Shown: positions 36,790-45,844 of the stretch, in pieces
Layout of the letters: every line of letters starts with the position of its first letter
Numbering within the stretch: position 1 is the stretch's first letter
Source: Lentimicrobium sp.
Lineage (GTDB): Bacteria > Bacteroidota > Bacteroidia > Bacteroidales > Lentimicrobiaceae
Assembly: GCA_023957275.1 (NCBI GenBank)
Contig: JAMLHF010000034.1
Location: 1-47,119, forward strand
DNA: 47,119 nucleotides
Direction of reading: 5' to 3'
The notes under the pieces: model-generated
The model's database searches: none
Told to the model about the DNA's origin: nothing
The model's input: the letters and a program-made list of their open reading frames with translations, nothing else
Position numbers and translations under genes: made by a program

Positions 36790-36870
36790 CGTCCCTCGTC
36801 CCTTTTTTGCGTCCCTCGTCCCTTCTTCAACGTCCCTCGTCCCTTTTTTGCGTCCCTCGTCCCTTCTTCA
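36790..36870. repeat. Tandem array of CGTCCCTCGTCCCTT units
   Basis: Four units of 20-21 bp at 36790-36809, 36810-36830, 36831-36850 and 36851-36870. Each begins CGTCCCTCGTCCCTT and ends alternately in TTTTG or CTTCA(A), so the array is a dimer repeat of about 41 bp. Single units also occur at 36440 and 36500. Confidence 0.85.
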
Positions 36871-36945
36871 CTGATATTCTTCACATTCCGGACTCCGCCG
36901 GACAAGATACGGACTCTTCCGGACGCCATTTTCCGCAATCGATTG

Positions 36946-36953
36946 TAATTTTG
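36946..36953 (+). promoter_or_regulatory. -7 box upstream of the PUL operon
   Basis: TAATTTTG matches TAnnTTTG. The inferred start near 36960 gives a leader of about 97 nt before the GH130 gene. No clear -33 box, as expected for a promoter that needs an activator. Confidence 0.45.
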
Positions 36954-37056
36954 GAAATGACAAAAAAACGGAACATCTCCCAGTCGGACAAGAACAGAGT
37001 TTTAGTTCATAAGGAGATTTAAAATCCAATATTCAGAAATTAATATACCTTATAAT

Positions 37057-38100
37057 ATGGACATTGCAAAACGTTTTCCTCAGAACCCCCTGCTTCGCCC
37101 TGCCGATCTGAAACCGGGCATCAAAGGAATGGAAATCACCTGTCTGCTGAACCCCGGGGTTTTCCGGTACAACGGAAAAGTGTGGCTGTTGCTGCGCGTA
37201 GCCGAGCGGCCGGCACAGGTTGAAGGGAAAATCAGTTTTCCGGTGTATAACAGTAAAGGAGAGATTGAAATCCTGAGTTTCGGTAAAGACGATCCCGACC
37301 TCGACGCTTCCGATCCACGGGTAATCAACTATAAGAAGAAAGATTACCTTACTACACTGAGCTATTTGCGACTTGTATGCAGCGACGACGGCATCCGTTT
37401 TTACGAACCGGAAGGATATCCTCCCATTTTCGGTAAAGGGGAGCTGGAGACCTTCGGCATTGAAGACTGCCGTGTGGCCACGATGGATGACGGCTTCAGC
37501 CTCACCTTCACCGAAGTTTCCGAATTTGGCGTGGGTGTCGGACTTATCCGCACCGGAGACTGGAAGAATTTCACCCGTGAGGGGATGATTTTCCCGCCCC
37601 ACAATAAGGACTGTGCTATCTTTGAAGAGAAAATCAACGGGAAATACTATGCCCTGCATCGTCCCAGCAGTCCCGAACTCGGCGGCAACTACATATGGGT
37701 GGCTGAGTCGCCCGATATGATTCACTGGGGCAGGCACAAGTGCATCGCTACCTCCCGTCCTGACATGTGGGATTCGGCCCGTGTAGGCGCCGGAGCAGCC
37801 CCCATCCGTACCGAAAAAGGATGGCTTGAGATTTATCACGGTGCCAACAAAGACCATCGTTATTGCCTGGGCGCGCTGCTGCTCGACATCAACGACCCCA
37901 CTAAAGTACTGGCGCGCAGCACCGAACCCATCATGGAGCCCTTACAGCCTTACGAACAGACCGGTTTCTTCGGGAATGTGGTATTCACCAACGGGCATTA
38001 TATTGACGGCGACACCATTTATATGTATTACGGCGCCAGCGATGAAGTGATCTGTGGCGCCACCCTGTCGGTTTCCGAAATACTTTCCACCCTGATCTGA
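37057..38100 (+). CDS. GH130 family glycoside phosphorylase
   Basis: 347 residues, no signal peptide, so cytoplasmic. A five-bladed propeller of GH130 type: the N-terminal NPLLRPADLKP, LLLRVAERP, and the catalytic segment GIEDCRV with Asp137, plus HGANKDHRYCLGA and the C-terminal ending YYGASDEVICGATL typical of the family. GH130 enzymes split beta-mannosides with phosphate to mannose 1-phosphate, saving ATP; the exact linkage (for example mannosyl-glucose, mannosyl-GlcNAc or 1,2-mannobiose) cannot be told from sequence alone. First gene of the PUL operon; 13 bp separate it from the MFS gene. Confidence 0.93.
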   Translation: MDIAKRFPQNPLLRPADLKPGIKGMEITCLLNPGVFRYNGKVWLLLRVAERPAQVEGKISFPVYNSKGEIEILSFGKDDPDLDASDPRVINYKKKDYLTTLSYLRLVCSDDGIRFYEPEGYPPIFGKGELETFGIEDCRVATMDDGFSLTFTEVSEFGVGVGLIRTGDWKNFTREGMIFPPHNKDCAIFEEKINGKYYALHRPSSPELGGNYIWVAESPDMIHWGRHKCIATSRPDMWDSARVGAGAAPIRTEKGWLEIYHGANKDHRYCLGALLLDINDPTKVLARSTEPIMEPLQPYEQTGFFGNVVFTNGHYIDGDTIYMYYGASDEVICGATLSVSEILSTLI

Positions 38101-38113
38101 CAAACGGTACACT

Positions 38114-39373
38114 ATGAAAAACAAGCTGACAGCCGAATATCGCTTCTTCCTGTCGATGCCCCACAATATGCGGGTGCTGTTGATCACCAATATGCTTTAC
38201 GCGCTGGTGCTGCCCGTGGTTGAGATATTTATGGCGGCCTACATCATGCGCTCCTTCGACGATACCGGTTTTGTGGCCATTTTTCAGGTAGCCATGTATA
38301 CCGGCATCATCATTACCTCCCTTACCAACGGATTTCTGCTGAAACATTTTAAGGTGGCACATCTTTACAGTTTCGGAATACTGCTGAGCGGTATAGCCAT
38401 GGTCGGGATGATGTTTGTAAAAGACATCGCCCTTCCGGGACTGATTGTTTCAGGAACGCTCATCGGAGCGGCATCCGGCTTCTTCTGGACCAACCGTTAC
38501 CTGATGGCGCTGACCTCCACCGCGGATGAAAACCGAAACTACTTCTTCGGACTGGAATCCTTTTTCTTTACCGTATCCAACATTGCCGTTCCGCTGGTGA
38601 TCGGAGCCCTGCTCGCATATATCGACGGCATGCAGTTTCTGGGCATTACCTTTGATGTGTATAAGGGCTACCGTATTGTTACCCTGGTCGTTTTCCTGAT
38701 TACCATCCTGGCAACCTATTCACTGTCGCGGGGCAGGTTTGAAAATCCCGTACAAAAAGATTTTCTGTACTTCCGTTTCGACCGTTTGTGGAACAAGCAG
38801 ATACTGCTGGCCGCGCTGAAAGGATTGGTTCAGGGCTTCCTGGTGACCGCCCCGGCCATGCTGATTATGAAATACGTGGGACAGGAAGGCTCGCTCGGGC
38901 TGATACAGGGTATCAGCGGCGGACTCACGGCCATCCTGATATACCTGCTGGGACGTTTCACCAAACCCAAACACAGGATTGCAGTATTCGGTTTTGGTAT
39001 CACCCTTTTCCTCATTGGAACCATAGTGAACGGAATTGAGCTTTCGATGTTCGGAGTGATGGTATTTGTGCTTTGCAAGGTGTTTTTCCAGCCCCTGCAC
39101 GATCTGGCCTATTACCCGATCATGATGAAGGTGATCGACGTGGTATCGAAAAAGGAAAACAGAAACAATTACGCTTACATCCTGAACCATGAATTCGGAC
39201 TTTATGCCGGAAGGGTAATCGGACTTGGAATGTTTATTTTTCTTGCCTATGCCGTTTCGGAGACCTTCGCGCTGCGTTATGCCTTGATCATTGTTGCGGT
39301 ACTCCAGATGCTGAGCATTCCGCTGGCTAAAAACATAATGAAAGAATCTTATGCTGAAAATCATGAAAGATAA
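38114..39373 (+). CDS. MFS transporter
   Basis: 419 residues, about twelve membrane helices, an inner-membrane major facilitator. A charged loop around 205-230 (RGRFENPVQKDFLYFRFDR) splits two six-helix halves. In PULs with a cytoplasmic GH130 enzyme the MFS partner imports the oligosaccharide, which fits its place between GH130 and a periplasmic or surface lipoprotein. The end overlaps the next gene by 11 bp, so the two are translationally coupled. The substrate is inferred from context only. Confidence 0.9.
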   Translation: MKNKLTAEYRFFLSMPHNMRVLLITNMLYALVLPVVEIFMAAYIMRSFDDTGFVAIFQVAMYTGIIITSLTNGFLLKHFKVAHLYSFGILLSGIAMVGMMFVKDIALPGLIVSGTLIGAASGFFWTNRYLMALTSTADENRNYFFGLESFFFTVSNIAVPLVIGALLAYIDGMQFLGITFDVYKGYRIVTLVVFLITILATYSLSRGRFENPVQKDFLYFRFDRLWNKQILLAALKGLVQGFLVTAPAMLIMKYVGQEGSLGLIQGISGGLTAILIYLLGRFTKPKHRIAVFGFGITLFLIGTIVNGIELSMFGVMVFVLCKVFFQPLHDLAYYPIMMKVIDVVSKKENRNNYAYILNHEFGLYAGRVIGLGMFIFLAYAVSETFALRYALIIVAVLQMLSIPLAKNIMKESYAENHER

Positions 39374-41084
39374 AATATTTTTCGTTGCGGCATTGGCAAT
39401 TGCCGTCGGGTTTTATTCCTGTACCACTGATCTGGGAGAGCCTGTTGCACAAACATCCATCCCCCGCATTGAGCAGATGCCACAGCTCCCTGCGCCTTTG
39501 AAAATCATCGACTGGAAGCAGAAAGCCCTGCAGTTCGACAGCCTCGCATTTGACTTTAACGCCACGACCCCCTATGCACCCTATATCTGGCTCGACAGCT
39601 CACGGCGCAACATCGACCAGGTAACCTACGGGCTTTATACCGTTATCGGGGATGTGCGTCAGCAACCGGGGAAGAACAACGGGGAATTCCACGAAGCACT
39701 CACCTCATTGAATGCATTGGTAAGCGCCGGTTTGATCGGGATAGACAAAACAAATCAGCACGGTTATAATTTCGTGAAGATGTCGCAGAACTATTTCAAC
39801 AGCGACAACGGCTGGAACATTGTTATGAACAACACCAATCCGGAGGTTGCTTTGTTAGGGGGCGGTTACGGACGCGACTGGTGGTACGATGTGTACCCCA
39901 ATGTACTTTATTACGGCGTGGCGGCATTGTTTCCCGGTGTTGAGAATACCGAAAACATTCAGCGCACGGTGGCTGAGCAGTTTTATAAAGCCGATTCGGT
40001 TCTGGGAGGCAATTACGATTATTCCTATTTCGATTATGCCCGGATGAAAGGGATGCGCAACCACATACCCTGGCAGCAGGATGCGGCCGGAGGTCATGCG
40101 TATGTCCTTTACTCGGCTTATCAGAAATTCGGCGACGAACGTTACCTTGAAGCTGCAAAACGTGCCACTGAAGCATTGGTAAATCAAAAGGAAAGTCGAT
40201 TTTATGAGATACTTCAGCCGTTTGGCGCCTATACGGCCGCAAGGCTGAATGCCGAGAAGGGAACAAATTATGATATTACGCGCCTGCTTAACCATGCTTT
40301 TGACGGCTGCCAGTCAAAGGAAGGCCGTTACGGATGGGGGGTTATTGCCGACAAATGGGGCGATTTTGATGTATCGGGGATGCAGGGCAGCATTACCGAC
40401 GGCGGCGGATACGGATTCTTTATGAATTCGGTAGCCATGGCCTGGCCGCTGGTGCCGCTGGTTAAGTATGAGCCTCAGTATGCCAGGGCTATAGGCCGCT
40501 ACATGCTGAATGCTGTAAATGCCTCGCGGCTTTTCTATCCCGACCAGATTGAAGATAAATACCAGTGGTTGCCGGAAAAGAAAAACATCACCAACGGAAT
40601 TATAGGATACGAAGGCGTGCGGAAAACGGATGACCTGAACAATCCCGCCCTGGCAGGTGTAAGTCCGGTCGCCATCGGCGATGGTCCCAAGTGGGTTGAA
40701 GGCCAGCCCGAAGAATCCATGTTCAGCCTCTACAGCACTTCCATTGCAGGGGTATTCGGTGCGATTGTTAATACCACGGATGTTGAAGGAATACTGATGC
40801 TTGACTGCAACGCTACCGATTTTTATGCATCTTATAATTATCCGGTTTTCCTGATCTACAATCCTTACGGCGAGGCCAGAACCATCAGCATTAACACAGA
40901 TGGTTCGTCCGACCTCTTCGACATCGTTTCTCGCACCTATTTAGCCAGGAATCTTCAGGATACCGGAAGCATCGAAATTCCTGCCGGTGAGGCGGTGGTT
41001 ATGGTGCAGCTAACTTCCGGAACCCGTCTGAAGGCCGAAGGCCGTAAAATAAAAGCCGGAGATTCAGTAATTGCCTACCGGTAA
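39363..41084 (+). CDS. PUL lipoprotein, putative (alpha/alpha) glycosidase
   Basis: 573 residues from the ATG at 39363; an ATG at 39351 would add four residues. A type II signal peptide ends at Cys20 (FYSC). The short linker RIEQMPQLPAP is followed by a helical domain (about 60-440) with features of an (alpha/alpha) barrel: GGGYGRDWWYDVYPN, QQDAAGGHAYVLYSAY, GWGVIADKWGDFD, GSITDGGGYGFFMNS, and paired aromatic and acidic residues. A beta-rich C-terminal domain (about 460-560) follows. I do not recognise a named CAZy family. Position beside GH130 and SusC/SusD suggests glycan cleavage or binding at the surface or in the periplasm. Candidate acids are Asp and Glu in these motifs, unproven. Confidence 0.85.
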   Translation: MKDKIFFVAALAIAVGFYSCTTDLGEPVAQTSIPRIEQMPQLPAPLKIIDWKQKALQFDSLAFDFNATTPYAPYIWLDSSRRNIDQVTYGLYTVIGDVRQQPGKNNGEFHEALTSLNALVSAGLIGIDKTNQHGYNFVKMSQNYFNSDNGWNIVMNNTNPEVALLGGGYGRDWWYDVYPNVLYYGVAALFPGVENTENIQRTVAEQFYKADSVLGGNYDYSYFDYARMKGMRNHIPWQQDAAGGHAYVLYSAYQKFGDERYLEAAKRATEALVNQKESRFYEILQPFGAYTAARLNAEKGTNYDITRLLNHAFDGCQSKEGRYGWGVIADKWGDFDVSGMQGSITDGGGYGFFMNSVAMAWPLVPLVKYEPQYARAIGRYMLNAVNASRLFYPDQIEDKYQWLPEKKNITNGIIGYEGVRKTDDLNNPALAGVSPVAIGDGPKWVEGQPEESMFSLYSTSIAGVFGAIVNTTDVEGILMLDCNATDFYASYNYPVFLIYNPYGEARTISINTDGSSDLFDIVSRTYLARNLQDTGSIEIPAGEAVVMVQLTSGTRLKAEGRKIKAGDSVIAYR

Positions 41085-41125
41085 ACTGTGATTGCCACAT
41101 CGTGTTATTCAAAAAATAAGCACAC

Positions 41126-44100
41126 ATGAAAAAACTGATTCTACTATTGACCATCATCCTGTCGGCGGGCACCATGCTGGCCCAGCAGGTTGTGCAGGGA
41201 ACCGTTACCGATGCGAAAACGGGGGAAACCCTGATCGGGGTGACGGTACAGATTAAGGGAACCACCTCGGGAACCATCACGGATATTGAGGGTCGCTATC
41301 GCCTGGAATCCGACAGGCTGAATGCCTCTTCGGTGATTGTGTACTCCTATATCGGGTACAAATCCGTGGAAGAAACCCTTGGTAGCCGTGCATTGGTCAA
41401 CGTACGCATGCAGGTGGAGCAAACCATGCTCGATGAGGTGGTGGTGATCGGTTATGGTACCGCCAAAAAGCGTAACGTGCTGGGTGCCGTAACCCGCGTT
41501 GACAATACCGAGCTTACCCGCATGCCGGTTGCCGGCGTTGACCAGGCGCTTCAGGGAAGGGCCGCCGGGGTTCAGGTGACCCAGAATACCGGAGCTCCCG
41601 GAGAAGGCGTCGCGGTTAGAATCAGGGGAACGGGTTCCATTAATTCAAGCAATGCCCCGCTTTACATCGTGGATGGTATTGCTACCGCCGATGCGCTCAG
41701 AATACTGGCTCCGGGTGATATTGAAAACATTACGGTGCTTAAGGATGCTTCTGCTGCTGCCATCTACGGATCGCGCGCCAACAACGGAGTGGTGCTGATT
41801 ACCACCAAAAAGGGAAAAGCCGGTAAAACGACCGTAACCTATCGCGGACAAACCGGGATTCAGCAGGCGGTCAGGCTTACGCCCATGGTCAATACACAGG
41901 ATTATGTTACCATATACAACGAAGCGGCGGTCAACGATAACAAATATCTGCCTGCCGGTTTGCAGCGCAGCCTGATCAGCGCGGAGGATGCCGCCCGTTT
42001 TTCGGACATCAACTATGTGGATGAGTTGCTCCGGACCGCTCCGGTAAATTCGCACGAGTTTTCGGTTTCAGGCGGAAGTGAAAAAACAAACTACCTTTTA
42101 TCGGCGTCGTTTTACGATCAGCGTGGAATCATTAAAAATACCGGTTATACCCGCGGCACCGCGCGTCTGGATGTTACAACGGAAGCAAGTCCCTGGCTTA
42201 CGGTGGGCATCAGCATGCTGGCCGGACTTTCCGACAACGATATCATCGGCAGTTCGGGCGACGGTTACGGCGGTAACGGGGGAAGTGTGGTCAGGTATGC
42301 CTTCTTCAGGAATCCGGCCATCCCAATTCAGTTTGAAGACGGAACCTATGTTGACCGGCCGGCGGAATATTTCGGGGCACAGGTCTTTGATTCTTACCTC
42401 GGTGACGGGTACAATCCCATCGGGATGGCAGAATATAACGACAATAACCGCAAAGACGACAGCTATCTGGGCAAGGCATTTTTTACGGCAGCCATCACCG
42501 ATAAACTCAAATTTACGACCAATCTGGGGATGGATTACCGGAATACCACAAATCGCCGTTTTAATCCCTCCTGGGGAACGCTGAACCGCATCAACGCAAA
42601 GAACAGCCTGAGTGTCGGCAATGAGCGCATGGCAAACTGGACGGTGAATAACTTATTGAATTACGAAACTGCGTTCGGCGAAAAGCATAATTTTTCTGCT
42701 ATGGCCGGTTTTGAGGCCATCCGTAATCAGGGAAGGGGCCTTTATTCCAGCGATATGGATTTCCCCGTACAGCAGGAAGAACTGATCTTTATCGGCAACG
42801 GACTGGGTGAAAAAATCACCAGTCAGAACGAGTATAGCTCTGCCCTGGCTTCATTTTTCGGCCGTGTCAATTACGAATACAACGGCCGGTATTACTTCTC
42901 GGGGACCATCAGGAGGGATGGATCCTCGAGATTTACCGGCGACAACAAATGGGGAACGTTTTTCTCGGCTTCCGCCGGATGGATTCTGAAGGAAGAAGAT
43001 TTCCTGAAGGATGTTGACTGGCTGCAGAACCTCAAACTGAGGGCCGGATATGGTGCCATCGGAAATCAGGAGATAGGGCTGTACGCATACAGCGACCGGA
43101 TTTCGCCCTATTTCAACTATCCTTTCGGAGGAGTGCCGGCTTCGGGCTATGCACAAACAGCCCTTGGCAACGAAAAACTGAAATGGGAAACCAGTTACCA
43201 GTATAATGCAGGCATTGATGCGGAGATATGGAAGGGTGCCCTGGCGTTCTCCATCGACTACTTCTATAAAGTTACCGCTGATATGCTGGTGAAAGCCCCC
43301 AATCCTCCTTCTACCGGAAATGCCGATGCTGCATGGATCAACAGCGGCTCGGTACTGAATACCGGGGTGGAGCTGGAAGCCATCTACCGTAAAAACAAAA
43401 AGGATTGGGGTTATTCGGTTGGAGGAAATGTCGCATTTCTGCACAACGAAGTGCTTGAACTGGATGCCCCGCTGTTTGGCGGAAGGGTGGAATCGGGAAT
43501 CAATGCCACCCGCACCGAGGTGGGACAGCCCATCGGCGCGTTCTACCTGCTCGAAATGGAAGGCATATTCCAGAATGAAACGGAAGTGCTGCTGTCTGCC
43601 CTTCCGAAGGGCGGAAACATCCGTCCCGGTGACGTTAAGTTTAAAGATCAGAACGGTGACGGGGAGATTGACAACAACGACCGGGTATTTATGGGCAGCG
43701 CCATTCCGAAGTTCACCACGGGCATCAACCTGAACGCTTATTACAAGGCGTTTGATGTAAACCTCTTCTTCCAGGGTGCATTCGGACATAAGATTTACAT
43801 GCAGGTAAACCAGGATATTGAAGGATTTTACCGCGGATTTACCGTAACGCAGCGTTATTTCGACGAGCGCTGGACGGGGGAGGGAACATCCAACACCCAG
43901 CCCAGGCCGGCATGGACTGCCAAATCGAACAACGCCAGGCCTTCCAGCCGCTTCCTTGAAGACGGATCCTATTTAAGACTCAAAAACCTGCAGGTAGGAT
44001 ATACCTTCAGCAATAGTCTGCTGGAAAGGCTGAAAATGGAAAAAGCAAGGGTATACCTTTCGGGTACCAACCTGCTCACCTTTACGGCTTATCCGGGACT

Positions 44101-44221
44101 TGATCCGGAAATGACCGTCAGCGACAACTCAAAGGATGAAGGTGACCGGGCCGGTGGTATCGACTGGGGAACCTATCCTTCGGCAATGACAATCATGCTG
44201 GGAATCGATATAACCTTTTAA
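41126..44221 (+). CDS. SusC-type TonB-dependent transporter
   Basis: 1031 residues, normal length. Signal peptide (about 1-19), carboxypeptidase-like beta domain (about 22-98), TonB box DEVVVIGYG at 103-111, plug domain with LQGRAAGVQV and the SusC-type IYGSRANNGVVLITTKKG, then a 22-strand outer-membrane barrel. It imports oligosaccharide through the outer membrane with energy from TonB. It follows the lipoprotein gene by 41 bp and precedes SusD by 12 bp. Confidence 0.97.
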   Translation: MKKLILLLTIILSAGTMLAQQVVQGTVTDAKTGETLIGVTVQIKGTTSGTITDIEGRYRLESDRLNASSVIVYSYIGYKSVEETLGSRALVNVRMQVEQTMLDEVVVIGYGTAKKRNVLGAVTRVDNTELTRMPVAGVDQALQGRAAGVQVTQNTGAPGEGVAVRIRGTGSINSSNAPLYIVDGIATADALRILAPGDIENITVLKDASAAAIYGSRANNGVVLITTKKGKAGKTTVTYRGQTGIQQAVRLTPMVNTQDYVTIYNEAAVNDNKYLPAGLQRSLISAEDAARFSDINYVDELLRTAPVNSHEFSVSGGSEKTNYLLSASFYDQRGIIKNTGYTRGTARLDVTTEASPWLTVGISMLAGLSDNDIIGSSGDGYGGNGGSVVRYAFFRNPAIPIQFEDGTYVDRPAEYFGAQVFDSYLGDGYNPIGMAEYNDNNRKDDSYLGKAFFTAAITDKLKFTTNLGMDYRNTTNRRFNPSWGTLNRINAKNSLSVGNERMANWTVNNLLNYETAFGEKHNFSAMAGFEAIRNQGRGLYSSDMDFPVQQEELIFIGNGLGEKITSQNEYSSALASFFGRVNYEYNGRYYFSGTIRRDGSSRFTGDNKWGTFFSASAGWILKEEDFLKDVDWLQNLKLRAGYGAIGNQEIGLYAYSDRISPYFNYPFGGVPASGYAQTALGNEKLKWETSYQYNAGIDAEIWKGALAFSIDYFYKVTADMLVKAPNPPSTGNADAAWINSGSVLNTGVELEAIYRKNKKDWGYSVGGNVAFLHNEVLELDAPLFGGRVESGINATRTEVGQPIGAFYLLEMEGIFQNETEVLLSALPKGGNIRPGDVKFKDQNGDGEIDNNDRVFMGSAIPKFTTGINLNAYYKAFDVNLFFQGAFGHKIYMQVNQDIEGFYRGFTVTQRYFDERWTGEGTSNTQPRPAWTAKSNNARPSSRFLEDGSYLRLKNLQVGYTFSNSLLERLKMEKARVYLSGTNLLTFTAYPGLDPEMTVSDNSKDEGDRAGGIDWGTYPSAMTIMLGIDITF

Positions 44222-44233
44222 TCCGCGAAGGCC

Positions 44234-45754
44234 ATGAAAAAAAGATATATTACTTCAGAAACTGATAACGGTAAAATGCGTAATCCGGCATCCCGGTTTA
44301 TGCGGATGGTGGCAGCATTGCTACTACTGCTTCCGGTTGCAGCTTGTACCGATTTCCTTACGGAAGACCTGAAAGGCGATTTTGCCTCGGATACCTTTTT
44401 CCAGAACGACAAGCAGGCCATTCAAGCCATTAACGGTGTATACAATGCCATTGCATTCAACAGTTTCAACAATGCAATCTGGGTTTTTGGTGATGTGGCT
44501 TCCGATGATGCGGTAAAAGGCGGAAATCCGGGCGACCAGGCAGAAATCACCTACATCGACGAGTTTTTCGCCGACGCCAATAACGGTATCATCAACAATT
44601 ACTGGAAGTTTGCTTATGAGGCCATTGCCCGGGCAAATAATGTAATCGCCAATGTTCCGGCTGTGGAGATGGATGAAATCCTCAGGAACCGGATCATCGG
44701 GGAGGCCAGGTTCATCCGGGCATATACGTATTTTAACCTGGTCAACGTTTTCGGGAAAGTTCCCTTGAAGCTCATGCCCCAACTTACACAGGAAACCATT
44801 CATGTTCCCCTGAGTGAGGTTCCGGCCATCTATCAGCAGATAGAAAAAGACCTGAACGACGCCGCTGCGGTGTTGCCGGATTCTTATGGTTCAACCGATG
44901 CCGGGCGCGTTACCCGAGGAGCGGCGCTTGGTTTGCTGGGCAAAGTCAGCCTGTACCAGAACAAGTGGCAGGAAGCTGTTAACTATTTCCACCAGCTTGA
45001 AAACCTGGGCGTTTACGGACTGCTTGACAACTATTCCGACAATTTTAAGGTGGCCTTTAAAAACAACAAAGAAGCCATTTTTGAAATCCAGCATCTTACG
45101 GGTCAGAATCCCTTTATGGGGAATGCCCTGAACCAGTGGTTTGCACCTGCAGCCGAAGGAGGGTATTACTTCAATGCCCCTACCCAAAGCCTGGTGAATG
45201 CTTTTGAGATAAGCACCACCGGAGAAGCCGACCCCCGCCTCGATGCCAGTATCGGACGCGACGGACAGCCCTGGCTGAACGGAGAAATATTCAGCGCTGC
45301 GTGGTCGCCGACAGGCTTCCTGACCAAAAAGCACCAGCAGCCCTTGTCGGAGGTTCCTTCCTCCCTGAAAGGCGACGGGGACCTGAATTACACCTACCTG
45401 CGTTATGCCGATGTGTTGCTGATGAAAGCCGAGGCGTTCAACGAGCTGAATAATGCCGACTCGGCCCGGGCAAACCTGAATAAGGTAAGGCAGCGCGCCC
45501 GGAACAGCTTTGATGGAAACGCACCGGCCGATCTGCTTGCGGATGTTACTACTTCGAACAAGGATCAATTGCGTACAGCCATTCAGAAGGAACGCAGAAC
45601 CGAACTTGCCCAGGAATTCCACCGCTATTTCGACCTGATGCGCTGGGGCAAAGCCGTTGCTGAGGCAGCGCTGGGTACCGATTTCAACTTTGAAGCAAAA
45701 AGGTATCAGCCGATACCGCAAGCCGAAACCGATGCCAATCAGGCCATCCCGTAA
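44234..45754 (+). CDS. SusD/RagB-type glycan-binding lipoprotein
   Basis: 506 residues from the ATG at 44234. An ATG at 44276 gives a more typical signal peptide (lipobox VAAC, Cys38 of the longer form). Tetratricopeptide-like helices (EARFIRAYTYFNLVNVFG) and the C-terminal RLSE-type ending with KERRTELAQEFHRYFDLMRWGKA identify SusD. It forms the lid of the SusC channel and binds the glycan at the cell surface. Confidence 0.96.
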   Translation: MKKRYITSETDNGKMRNPASRFMRMVAALLLLLPVAACTDFLTEDLKGDFASDTFFQNDKQAIQAINGVYNAIAFNSFNNAIWVFGDVASDDAVKGGNPGDQAEITYIDEFFADANNGIINNYWKFAYEAIARANNVIANVPAVEMDEILRNRIIGEARFIRAYTYFNLVNVFGKVPLKLMPQLTQETIHVPLSEVPAIYQQIEKDLNDAAAVLPDSYGSTDAGRVTRGAALGLLGKVSLYQNKWQEAVNYFHQLENLGVYGLLDNYSDNFKVAFKNNKEAIFEIQHLTGQNPFMGNALNQWFAPAAEGGYYFNAPTQSLVNAFEISTTGEADPRLDASIGRDGQPWLNGEIFSAAWSPTGFLTKKHQQPLSEVPSSLKGDGDLNYTYLRYADVLLMKAEAFNELNNADSARANLNKVRQRARNSFDGNAPADLLADVTTSNKDQLRTAIQKERRTELAQEFHRYFDLMRWGKAVAEAALGTDFNFEAKRYQPIPQAETDANQAIP

Positions 45755-45844
45755 GGGTAATCCCCGGAAAGGCATACACGACTTTTTAATCTTGAATTTC
45801 AATTAATTAATCAACCTAATCAATAACCCTAAAACCAAAGTAAA

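Larger units (their letters stand above)
36361..36802. repeat. Direct repeat pair, 360 bp apart
   Basis: The stretch at 36361-36452 is repeated at 36721-36802. Both contain ATCCGC, CACCCCGTCTCCTTGTC, CACTGTCTGAAGAGCATT, then TCAGTGAGAAGTTCGTCC and CTCGTCCC. The first copy has an extra TCCTTGTC unit. The copies are non-coding. Confidence 0.8.

Noticed and set aside
36361-36870. CRISPR array
   Set aside because: The repeats are directly joined or imperfect, without unique spacers of even length, and no cas genes are present.
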